64,000 nucleotides of DNA from Marthasterias glacialis (Eukaryota; Echinodermata; Asteroidea; Forcipulatida; Asteriidae), in contig OU452233.1 of assembly GCA_911728455.2 (NCBI GenBank), positions 19,122,426 through 19,186,425 of the forward strand, in the 5' to 3' direction. A model generated the notes under the pieces. That model saw nothing but the letters and a program-made list of their open reading frames with translations, did not search any database and was not told where the DNA came from. Below, piece by piece: positions 31,751 to 44,200 of this stretch; the stretch's first letter is position 1, and every line of letters begins with the position of its first letter. The translations under genes were made by a program, and so were the position numbers.

Positions 31751-34059
31751 TTTATTGTCATTATTTTCATTTTATGAAAATGACATAAACAGCCTAAGAT
31801 TTTCAGAGCGTTTTAAATGCTAACAAGAAGTGCATGTATCTCAAATTGATTCCTCAAACAGACCTGTTTAACTTAAAGTCAGAGTCAAAAAGATTGTGAT
31901 TTTATTGATCTAATATTCAGTATGTGTTTTTTTTGTTTTTTTAGAGTTTCTAGGTTTTTTGTTTCTATATTAGGTTTACTCTTACTACCATGACTACAGG
32001 TGTTTACAAAGGTTGCCACCATTTGCTGGGGAGGGGGGAGGCATCACACTGCTGTGGAACATTCTTGTCTTGGGCACCAAAAAATGATGAGGATCTCGAA
32101 AATGGTGTGTTTGCAATTTACAACATATTTACATTTACATTTAAAGGCAGATAAATGTCTTGATAAAGTTTTGTTTGAAAGAGGCTATGCTAAATCAGTA
32201 GGTTTATTCACCATGAGATAACTACATGTAATTTATTTACTTGTACGCAGGTTCAGTTTAATGACATGGGCCCGATTTCATGGCCATGCTTACCACGTAA
32301 TTCTGGCTTACGCTTACCGCATAATTTTGGCTTACTCTTACCGCGTAATTCTGGCTTAAGCTTACCACGTAATTCTGGCTTACGGCCCAGAGATTCATGC
32401 ACTTTACAGTGCAATGTAAGCTTAGAATTTTGTGGTAAGCAGGGCCATGAAATTGTGAACTGACTATTTTGGAGGGGCTGGTGTTTGTTGTCATGTGCTC
32501 CAATCATCATCACCTCATAACGATGTAACTTGCTGTAAACGGCAATCATTATAAGGTCAGAATCACAAAGGAATCTGAAATTGCTGTTTGCTGTACTACA
32601 TCCCACGTTTCTTAAAGAAAAACAGCCAGTTTAAATGTCTGGCTCGAGATAGGTTAATACTTTCTGAATTTGTCTTTCATCACGCTAATATTCCCTCTAT
32701 TAGCAAGTCATTTATCTATGGAAAACATTTGAAGTTTGCAGGCTTAGGTCCATGCTCAATGAGGCAGTTTACAGACAACCACTTCCAGACAGTTTCAAAG
32801 ACGATAAATGCATGAACATCTGAATTTTCACATGTTTTTGGGGGACAGTAAAACAATGTTGGAAAAGGTACTCCTTTGCTACCAAAATGTTCCTTGTGTT
32901 TTCAATGCTGTCGGTTGCCTCTTAAATGCCTGTAAAACTGCCTGGTGTTACTGTATTAAGCAAAGTACACTGCATATGTCAATGCATTCACATGTACCTG
33001 ATTGAGGTGAACAAACTGTGGAAAGTCACAGGTTTAACTTCGGCTTCTAAACATTTAACCTTCATGGATGATAAGTGATTCTGGAGACGTGTGTTCGTGA
33101 CGTGATTTATTTCTTTTATTATATACTCTTCACATTTTCATGTACAATATATTCTTCATAGGTCATTTATAAGCACACAGTTTGTTATTTTTTACATTAC
33201 ATGACATTCAGGGTAACCTACTATTAAACACTGGGTGTACACAAGGACAGGAAAGTCATGAATAGTTGTCTTTTTGTACGAACAAACAATACAATTCTAT
33301 TTTGATTAAAACAAGGTTTATGACTGTGAATGCAATAACTGTGTCGTCAAAAACATTGATCAACGTTTGAATATTAACAAGACTTAAGCCAAGTTCGACT
33401 GAGGTGAATCTTCCACCGACGTCAAATTTGTTTCTTCTTCAAAACCATCTAAGGGAAGACAAGTAAAACTGTGTTATTCATTACCCTGTAAACACAAAGA
33501 TTGAACTTCTTGTTTAACAATGTGAACTGCTAACTTACCAATGATTTTTTGACAGTATAACTAACCAAAAAGGCGGCAGATAAATCTGCAGAATCTTGAG
33601 CTATAGGTAAGTTATCTTGCAAGTTGATGAGATGTGCTTATACTCAAGCAATTTGGATCTGTTTTAAGCAACAGGGACTGACTGCTTCTACTATTTGAAC
33701 CTATAATAAACTGAGTGTGAATCCAAGGTCAAGGATCCAACATTGGTAAGACTATTATTGCTTCGTAATCTCTAATTCTTTTCGCAACTAAGATTTTGTA
33801 CATTTATTTATTGCACACTGAAAGAACAATAAGACAAATATTCTCATCTATTAAAATAAGACAAAATCATGTTCTCGTTTGAATACATTTCTAAACAAAT
33901 TTGCGGTTTTGTCCACCCATAATCGCTGTAATATACTTCTGCTATTTGAGCCTTGAATTTGTGAAATCTCAAGGAAATTCGTTCATAAATGACATCAACT
34001 TTGAGCTGACATTCCATAGCACCTTAAAATATGAAAACATTATTCCCTCTAAACACAAA
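31751..34059. other. Intergenic region between PCCA and the satellite
   Basis: AT-rich with no gene recognised. Contains one MITE-like element at 32270-32455. Confidence 0.6.
32270..32455. mobile_element. MITE-like element with internal 30-bp repeats
   Basis: Ends GATTTCATGGCCATGCTTAC and GTAAGCAGGGCCATGAAAT are inverted repeats. Inside, GTAATTCTGGCTTA-type units of about 30 bp repeat four times. A diverged relative may be at 48355-48445. Confidence 0.65.
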
Positions 34060-37000
34060 AATCATTGATATTTCAAAAATTATAACAAATTTCGCAGGTT
34101 AAGTGATAAGAAATGGCATTAGTAGTGCCCTCTGCTTCTTTTAAAAGCATAAAATTGAACTTCAAAATTTGGACAAAAATTGAAAAAATCACAAGGGGTA
34201 AGCCTTGCATTTTTATCAAATTTTGGCCAAAATTTTACATGTGCTTTTTTTCATTTAAAATGATGTAGGAGGCACTACTGATGCTATTTCTTATTAGTTG
34301 AACCCATATTTTTCCTATAATTTTGAAATTATTGAGATATTATCATAAAAATATGAAAATTACCTAAAAACACAAAAATCGTTGATATTTCAATAATTAT
34401 AACAAATTTCGCAGGTCAAGTGATAAGAAATGGCATCAGTAGTGCCCTCTGCTTCTTTTAAAAGCATAAAATGGAACTTCAAAATTTGGACAAAAATTGA
34501 AAAAATCACAAGGGGTAAGCCTTGCATTTTTATCGAAATTTGGCCAAAATTTTACATGTGTTTTTTTTCATTTAAAATGATGCAGGAGGCACTACTGATG
34601 CTATTTCTTATCAGTTGACCCCATATTTTTCCTACAATTTTGAAATTATTGAGATATTATCATAAAAATATGAAAATTACCTAAAAACTCAAAAATCAAT
34701 GATATTTTAATAATTATAACAAATTTTGCAGGTCAAGTAATAAGAAATGGCATCAGTAGTGCCCTCTGCTTCTTTTAAAAGCATAAAATGGAACTTCAAA
34801 AATTGGCCGAAAATTGAAAAAATCACAAGGGGTAAGCCTTGCATTTTTATCAAAATTTGGCCAAAATTTTACATGTGCTTTTTTTCATTTAAAATGATGT
34901 AGGAGGCACTACTGATGCTATTTCTTATCAGTTGACCCCATATTTTTCCTATAATTTTGAAATTATTGAGATATTATCATAAAAATATGAAAATTACCTA
35001 AAAACTCAAAAATCGTTGATATTTCAATAATTATAACAAATTTCGCAGGTCAAGTGATAAGAAATGGCATCGGTAGTGCCCTCTGCTTCTTTTAAAAGCA
35101 TAAAATTGAACTTCAAAATTTGGCCGAAAATTGAAAAAAATCACAAGGGGTAAGCCTTGCATTTTTATCAAAATTTGGCCAAAATTTTACATGTGCTTTT
35201 TTTCATTGAAAATGATGCAGGAGGCACTACTGATGCTATTTCTTATTAGTTGACCCCATAATTTTTCAATAATTTTGAAACTACTGAGATTTTATCATAA
35301 AAACATAAAACTTTATTTCCTCAGAAATCAATGATATTTCAATAAATATAACAAATTTCGCAGGTCAAGTGATAAGAAATGGCATCAGTAGTGCCCTCTG
35401 CTTCTTTTAAAAGCATAAAATGGAACTTCAAAATTTGGCCGAAAATTGAAAAAATCACAAGGGGTAAGCCTTGCATTTTTATCAAAATTTGGCCAAAATT
35501 TTACAAGTGCTTTTTTTCATTTAAAATGATGTAGGAGGCACTACTGATGCTATTTCTTATCAGTTGAACCCATATTTTTCCTATAATTTTGAAATTATTA
35601 AGATATTATCATAAAAATATGAAAATTGCCTAAAAACACAAAAATCGATGATATTTCAAAAATTATAACAAATTTCGCAGGTCAAGTGATAAGAAATGGC
35701 ATCAGTAGTGCCCTCTGCTTCTTTTGAAAGCATAAAATTGAACTTCAAAAATTGGCCGAAAATTGAAAAAATCACAAGGGGTAAGCCTTGCATTTTTATC
35801 AAAATTTGGCCAAAATTTTACATGTGCTTTTTTTCATTTAAAATGATGTAGGAGGCACTACTGATGCTATTTCTTATTAGTTGACCCCATATTTTTCCTA
35901 TAATTTTGAAATTATTGAGATATTATCACAAAAATATGAAAGTTGCCTAAAAACTCAAAAATCGTTGATATTTCAATAATTATAACAAATTTCGCAGGTC
36001 AAGTGATAAGAAATGGCATCAGTAGTGCCCTCTGCTTCTTTTAAAAGCATAAAATTGAACTTCAAAATTTGGCCGAAAATTGAAAAAATCACAAGGGGTA
36101 AGCCTTGCATTTTTATCAAAATTTGGCCAAAATTTTACATGTGCTTTTTTTCATTTAAAATGATGTAGGAGGCACTACTGATGCTATTTCTTATTAGTTG
36201 ACCCCATATTTTTCCTATAATTTTGAAATTATTGAGATATTATCATAAAAATATGAAAGTTGCCTAAAAACTCAAAAATCGTTGATATTTCAATAATTAT
36301 AACAAATTTCGCAGGTCAAGTGATAAGAAATGGCATCAGTAGTGCCCTCTGCTGCTTTTAAAAGCATAAAATTGAACTTCAAAATTTGGCCGAAAATTGA
36401 AAAAATCACAAGGGGTAAGCCTTGCATTTTTATCAAAATTTGTCCAAAATTTTACATGTGCTTTTTTTCATTTAAAATGATGCAGGAGGCACTACTGATG
36501 CTATTTCTTATTAGTTGACCCCATATTTTTCCTATAATTTTGAAATTAATGAGATATTATCATAAAAATATGAAAATTACCTAAAAACTCAAAAATCGAT
36601 GATATTTCAATAATTATAACAAATTTTGCAGGTCAAGTGATAAGAAATGGCATCAGTAGTACCCTCTGCTTCTTTTTAAAGCATAAAATGGAACTTCAAA
36701 ATTTGGCCGAAAATTGAAAAAATCACAAGGGGTAAGCCTTGCATTTTTATCAAAATTTGGCCAAAATTTTACATGTGCTTTTTTTCATTTAAAATGATGT
36801 AGGAGGCACTACTGATGCTATTTCTTATTAGTTGACCCCATATTTTTCCTATAATTTTGAAGTTAATGAGATATTATCATAAAAATATGAAAATTGCCTA
36901 AAAACTCAAAAATCGATGATATTTCAATAATTATAACAAATTTTGCAGGTCAAGTGATAAGAAATGGCATCAGTAGTACCCTCTGCTTCTTTTAAAAGCA

Positions 37001-37790
37001 TAAAATTGAACTTCAAAAATTGGCCGAAAATTGAAAAAATCACAAGGGGTAAGCCTTGATTTTTATAAAAATTTGGCCAAAATTTTACATGTGCTTTTTT
37101 TCATTTAAAATGATGTAGGAGGCACTACTGATGCTATTTCTTATCAGTTGAACCCATATTTTTCCTATAATTTTGAAATTATTAAGATATTATCATAAAA
37201 ATATGAAAATTGCCTAAAAACACAAAAATCGATGATATTTCAATAATTATAACAAATTTCGCAGGTCAAGTGATAAGAAATGGCATCAGTAGTACCCTCT
37301 GCTTCTTTTAAAAGCATAAAATTGACTTACAAAATTTGGCCGAAAATTGAAAAAATCACAAGGGGTGAGCATTGCATTTTTATCAAAATTTGACCAAAAT
37401 TTTACATGTGCTTTTTTTCATTTAAAATGATGTAGGAGGCACTACTGATGCTATTTCTTATCAGTTGAACCCATATTTTTCCTATAATTTTGAAATTATT
37501 GAGATATTATCATAAAAATATGAAAATTGCCTAAAAACTCAAAAATCGTTGATATTTCAATAATTATAACAAATTTCGCAGGTCAAGTGATAAGAAATGG
37601 CATCAGTAGTGCCCTCTGCTTCTTTTAAAAGCATAAAATTGAACTTCAAAATTTGGCCGAAAATTGAAAAAATCACAAGGGGTAAGCCTTGCATTTTTAT
37701 CAAATTTTGGCCAAAATTTTACATGAGCTTTTTTTCATTTTAAATGATGTAAGAGACACTACTGATGCTATTTCTTATTAGATGACCCCA
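34060..37790. repeat. 317-bp satellite, about 12 monomers, each with a fold-back element
   Basis: GCAGGTCAAGTGATAAGAAA recurs, with small variations, at about 34094, 34411, 34728, 35045, 35360, 35677, 35994, 36311, 36628, 36945, 37261 and 37578, a period of 315-317 bp. In every monomer a 33-bp arm starting GGTCAAGTGATAAGAAATGG is repeated inverted about 174 bp on, for example 34414-34446 against 34588-34620 with two mismatches. This gives a 207-bp inverted-repeat element inside a tandem array. No functional ORF; the 62-residue frames that recur are by-products. Confidence 0.96.
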
Positions 37791-38264
37791 GATACACGTA
37801 CACATATAATAAAGACTAACATCTGTAACTGAAATCACACTGTCACCGTTTCAAAATCAAACATCACTTAATTTTTCGACCATTTCAAGATCAACCTTAT
37901 ACATATTCATCAGGAACTACGGACCTACGATGACACATATGACGGAAGATATTGACTGGAGGATGAAGACAACTAGATATATGTGCATCGCTAAATGCAG
38001 AGGGGCGACTATTTCAATTGGGCGACGACAATTCCACTGCAAATATATTCCATCAAATACATACACCCATCATAAATTAATAAATATCCCAATCTCGGCT
38101 TATCATGTGACCAAGTTTTTTCCAGAACGGAATTGAAGGTTGGGGGAGAGGGTGTCAAGCATAAGTGACTAATAGATTCAGATAGAGTTGTGAAATCTCT
38201 TTACAATAAGGTTTGTTTGTCAACGGAATTCATTACCTGAATATTCATGAGAAATGTTCATAGC
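37791..38264 (-). other. Probable 3' UTR/flank of the transporter gene
   Basis: Lies between the satellite and the stop codon at 38265-38267. No further coding exon is needed. The short plus-strand ORF at 37930-38136 shows no protein features. Confidence 0.4.
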
Positions 38265-41200
38265 TCAACTTAACACTTCGATGAGAGACACCACGATATC
38301 GTAGACTACTGCAAATATGAAGTAGGTGGCCATGAGAAACAGCAGTGGTTGCAGGTATGGACTCGACGGAAAAGGTATCGCCAAGTTGCTGAAAGAAAAT
38401 CAATAAACGACAAGTTATTCATCTAGAAATTAACCCCTTGCTTCCAATAACGACACAAGCGTAAACCAGCTCCCTCACTGAGATCAAAGGAAGGTTTATC
38501 ATTGGCTGTGAGTGGACATGCATGATTCCATTCTTTATTTGACCTTGGTGATGAGGGTCAGGGGTCAGTGTCGTTTATCTATAGACTGCAAGTCTAGGGT
38601 GTATTTGAACTTTGGGTCCCAATTAACCTTTGCCCTTTCCGTTAGCCCTGAGGTACCATGCACAGTTGCACACACACACACAGTCCATGCACGGAGTCCG
38701 TCAGGACAACAGCCTTGATGCTTCTGTAAACAAAAACTTATATGTTTATTTTACCGTTGGATTACCAACAAATTTTTGCATGCAAGATGTGGGCGATTCA
38801 TTTTAATTGATGGCCAATCACCGGCTCGTAGCTCTGACCACAGAGCAAGGACTTTGACCCCTGCAGTAACTTGTACACGTACATGAGGATGTACGTATCA
38901 CAGAGTGCGCATGTATGTACCACTACACTCTGCGCAATAGGCTGGTTGTTTTGTGAACAAAGTGTCGTTTTCAAGAGAAATGTTGGATCAAGGAACAGAG
39001 TCTGTTCCTTGCTGTATGGTTGGATCAAGAAATAATAAACAGTTGTCTTATCTCGGCTGTTCACAAGTTACAAATCAATGATATTCATTCAGAGCAGAGA
39101 GCACAGTCCTTTAACATTTCATTTGATTGTATACACTTTGTTGAATGACAATATTCGAGAAGGGAATCATTCAAGGGACACATTAGTAAATCCGTACGTT
39201 ACAGTTATATCTTTCTAAACACGTGCACACACTGTCAATGTAAGCAACAGGCTATGATTGACGCCGTAGTGAGTAGTCGTTATGCCAACCAATACCCAAT
39301 GAGAGGATCTTTTAAGTGACATTAGCATAATGAGCTCCGCCTTGTATTCTGGCAAGTACAGAAGCATCAAGGCGCGACAACGAAGTCATACACACATTGT
39401 GTATGGTGTACTTCTGTACATGCACTGTATAAGCGCTGCTCATCATTTGCTGGAGTTTTGGGCACAGCTAATGGGGCATAGACATAAGAAATATGGCAAA
39501 ATGTGAATATAAAGGCACGCAGCCGGACGGAACAGTTTATAGTATAAACAGTTCCGTCCGGAATCGTTCCGTCCGGCTGGTACACCTTGACCAGGGCTAG
39601 GTCTAAATAAAGTGCACAAGTTGGTTTCCTTAAAGAATCCAAGATTCACATGAAGATTGTATACAAATGAGACTTGTACATTCAATTGAGAGGAGAAACT
39701 CACAGGTTCAAAGGTCAATATGCTGATCTAGCAGTTCCAAAAGCATCAAGACGCATTTTTAGGGGTGGGTATGGAACGGGATGCCACGGTACGTCTGAAT
39801 GAACTCACCTGTACTTTTCTGCTCGACTGTTTCTGATCATTAAGAAGATGAACAATCCTGCCTCGGTATTGAGGAGTAGGGATGCAATCTTGTCCAACAT
39901 CGTCACAAACCCCTGAGATCATACGAGAGACAAACCAAAAAGCATTAATAGAAATGAAATCAAGCAAATCATCCAATCAATTTTCAAACTTCATGGCTCA
40001 TTACAAAATTGTTTGTGTTTACTTTAATTCAAGCAAATTACATCCTCTTAAAATGTTTGTAAAACATTTCTTTAGAACTTAAAGATAATAATAATAATAG
40101 TGTACATTTATAATGCGCCATGTCTATCATAAATTACACTCCTGGCGCCAAATTATCAAATCTGGTGGAGTGATAGTTACAAATGATTTTATGAGACGAA
40201 GCGACCATAATACAACACCTTGAAAGGGATACAAGGTGAAGTAGCGTATAATGCTGCCAGACCATGCCAGAAACACCGGGGCAAACCCCTTCTCTTTACG
40301 ATAAGTGTACTGGGTTCTTTTACGTGCATTACACAACACACAGGACCAACGGCTTCACATCCCATCCGAAGGACAAGCAATAATGTGTCTTGCTTAAGGA
40401 CACAAGTGTCAAGACCGGGACTCGAACCCACACTCTGCTGATGGAATGAACTTCTACAAAACCAAGTTTCCCACAGGGAGGCAGTGTGCTGTGTTTATTT
40501 AACACTATGGATGGGAATGTATAGAAAGTTCCTGAAATACGCCGTCTTTACGGGCAACTTGGGTTTTGACTTTGGGCGATGTCAAGCGTTCTAATTTTTC
40601 AACGCAGCCAAGTGGTTCATCGACCAATCATACAAGGCCTTTGATCAAACTCTCCCATGCTGCCACTGTGTGACGTCAAGTGTAAACTACTTATACTCTT
40701 CTCCAAACTGTCTCAAATCCTTCAGTTGTACTCACCTTTGGATCAAGCATAGCAATAATGAAGACTAAAGAAAACACAGCAAGACATAAAAATGGCCGGC
40801 AATATCTAAAAAAGAAAACAAAACAGAATATTGACTGTATTTAGTAGTTAATAATGGATTTACCTAGCATGACGAAATGCCACAGAAAATGTATCAGTTG
40901 GAACTCAAAAATCATCAATGTTACCAGTCAGTGTGCACAAAAATATGTTCAGTCTTAAATATTTCTCGATGCAAAATTGCTGGACAAAATTGTTCTCTTG
41001 AGTTGAAAGTTTTATGTATATGGTGCATCCAAACAGAACTCAAAAATGCAAGAAGCAAATCATGATATAACATTCACTCATGTTGACTCATAATAATAAT
41101 AATATGCAGTTCTTATAAAGCGCTTTATCACACCCAATGGGCATCTCAAAGCGCTCAGTGTTTTTTTCCTGCAAGGTATGGGGAGTTACGTTTTGAAGTA

Positions 41201-44200
41201 TGAGACCTGTTCCTTTACATAGCATGTAGGCCTAATGGTTTACAAGGTGCTGTGGCGCAATCTGCAGTTGATCAAACCAGAAACACCGGGACGAACCCCT
41301 TCTTTTTGCAATACGTGTACTGGGTTCTTTTACGTGCATTACACAACACACAGGACCTATGGCTTTACGTCCCATCCGAAGGACGCAGCAATAATGGTTA
41401 AGTGTCTCGCTTGAGGACACAAGTGTCACGACCGGGACTTGAACCCACACTCTGCTGATCAGAAACACCAGAGCTTGAGTACAGTGTTCTTATACGCTCG
41501 GCCAAGACACGCCCTCGGCAAAGACTCATGCCAAATCGGCTGCTTACACTGGCAACCTCGGACATTGTATATCCCTTACAAAACCACAGCATTACTGTTT
41601 TCTCAAGAACATGCCCAACTAATTTGATGAAGTTTTGGGGTTTGGTTGACCGATGTGTTTGTTGAAATCTAGTTGATTGGAATGAATGCACTTTTCCAAA
41701 AATGTATCAGCCTTTTTTAAAGAACCCAAACTTCCACTTTTCATAGAGCGTTAAAACGTTTATTGTTTTGTGACTCAAGATTATTTTAAGAAAGTTGAAG
41801 ATGACAAGATGATGACTTACCTCTGTGTACATAAGAAGCTGTAATTCCTTACTGGATTGTTGACATGACGATCAATTCTATCCCAAGCCATCTGAGCATC
41901 TAACCAACCTAAGACTAAACCGTTCAAAAATACAAAAATAAAACACTAACTACAAAATCCAACTCCATGTTTTTTAATTCTGTTGCACAGAGGTCTGCAT
42001 TACTAAAAAGGTAGAATGCAGGATTTCTATTCATTATTTTTTCTTTTTTAGTATCAGTCTGAAAGCTCAATGATTATGAAGTTCATACCAGTACCAATTT
42101 GCCATAGAAATATTTCTGTTTTAAATTCTGTCACTGTCGAGGCAGTAGAATTTAAAGACCCTAATTTTAAGGGCAATGCTGTAAAGGCAAAGCTGAAAAG
42201 TGTGCACGGTTTTTCACTATTTTTTCCCGATTCAGACGACAGATTGAGCCCAAATTTTCACAGGATGTTTCTTTAAAAATCACACAAAGTAAGAACACTG
42301 CACTGTCTGCTTTAACAATCCTGTATCTCACCTTTAATTATACTTTACATGGGATCAAGCATACAACCAATAATAAAAGTCCAACAGTTTGTCTTATTGT
42401 GTTAAGTATGCTTCAATAATTCATACAGTTATAAGATATTCACCTGACCCAAAGTCAACATTTGAACATCATTTTCTTTGTTTATTACAGAGTGGGGTAT
42501 TCAATTGAAAAACACAAGACCACCGGACTTGTCCGGTCCCAAGGTTATTGGCCCAAGGCTAAAATCACTGGCCCCAGGGATGCAGTCTAGTGGTAATTTC
42601 GAGCCCTGATTGTGTGAAACACTTGGTTCCTTCTGAGAACTGTGGAGTGTCGCGGCCATGCGGTTAAGATCACTGGGCTCAAGTTCTTGTGTTGTTGGCA
42701 GCAGAGTGTGGGTTCGAATCCCGGTCACTGCACTTGTGTCCTTGAGCAAGATACTTTACCATAATTGCTTTGTCCTTCGGATGGGACATTAAGCCGTAGG
42801 TCCTGTGTACTAGGATAGGTAGTGCACGTAAAAGAACCCAGAACACTTATCGTGGAAGAGTAGGGGTTTACCCCGGTGTTTCTGGTTCTCATGGCAAGCA
42901 CCCTTATCTACAGGTTTCCTCAGGCTTGAGAGCTACAGTGATTAAGATCACTTATGAGGCATCCTTGGTTTCATTACTAGAAATATATTATAACAATAAA
43001 GAACAGGAGCTGCCCTATTGACAGTTAACTGAACATGCAGGACTCGCACGTAGTAGGGGTTTATCTTTCTTTGTTATGCCGTTGTCATTGTTATTGTCAT
43101 TGGCAATTGCTAATGCGTGCAGTGTGCACAACCACCCATTCTAAAATAAACTAAACTTGCGGGACTAACCACCCAATTTATTATTAACTCAACTAGCAGG
43201 ACCCGCACATAGAGCTTGTCTCTTAGTAGTTATAATGATGATAATAAAAATTCTAGTAAGAATAAAGCGACTTACATGAATGCATGAGTGCTGATCCAAC
43301 TGTTAGGTAAGACACCGTTATACTGATTGTGATGAAGAGTTGAATCAGAACAGCAACCCAAGAATACTGAGGATAATCTGTCTGCAAAATCTAAAAATGA
43401 AGAAAAAAAATCACAATTTTAGACAATCTTCAAAAATAATTGCTATTCAAACACCCCTAGAGTACTATCACTTCTTTGTGAAAAAGGTCACTACATTATC
43501 CTAAAGGAGATGTAAACCCTCCTCTAGTGATGAGAAGGCAGCAGAGTTTGCCCATAAGAGATGTACCACTGCACCCTGCTGAGTAATCACATCTTATAAA
43601 GAGAGACAAAGCTCTGGTAGTCATGAAAAGTTGCACCAAAGGAAATAATTAACATTTGGACTAAATCACGGTGGGCCAGTTTTAATTTGTCTGATGGTTT
43701 AGACATTTACTTTTGAGTTGGAGATGGACTTGGATCGGAGGCCAGGCACTATACCGCTGAATAACTTTTGTTTGATTTAACTATTTTGATTAACTGACTA
43801 AAAGCCAGATTCTCTTTATTGGACCGTCCGTTTTGTTTTTCGAATGAGAAAATGTCAAATTCACGCAGTGTGAATTGCAAAACATCAGCCGTTACCAACG
43901 GCATAGGAGTGGTACTAAACACGAAACCATAGCCTGATTGAATGACCGGGCAACCTTTGCTTCGGTGGTCCGAAATTACATAATGGCATCTTTACACGAC
44001 AGGGGAAACATTTGCGTGTATTCATGTCATCCAGTTTCAACTGGTTAATCTCCATCTCACTTAATCTTGATCTCACTTATTCTACATCTCACTTAATCTT
44101 GATCTCACTTAATCTACATCTCACTTAATGTCCATCATGTAAAACCTCTAATCCTACAATACTTACTTTTGTCAGTGGAACTGTCGCTATTTCACCTTCT

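Larger units (their letters stand above)
38389..43275. other. Transporter introns between exons 18 and 14
   Basis: Contains coding exons at 39809-39912, 40736-40805 and 41821-41908, two SINEs (40088-40440 and 41088-41500) on the minus strand, another at 42645-42990 on the plus strand, and a short palindrome at 39521-39560. No other gene was seen. Confidence 0.7.

Noticed and set aside
34430-36518. Recurring 62-codon ORF in the 317-bp satellite
   Set aside because: Present in only some monomers and lost by single substitutions in others, so not maintained as coding.
42700-42740. tRNA gene suggested by GGTTCGAATCCCGG and similar B boxes (also near 31206, 45236, 59435)
   Set aside because: No full cloverleaf with A box and acceptor stem; all are parts of SINE-like repeats.
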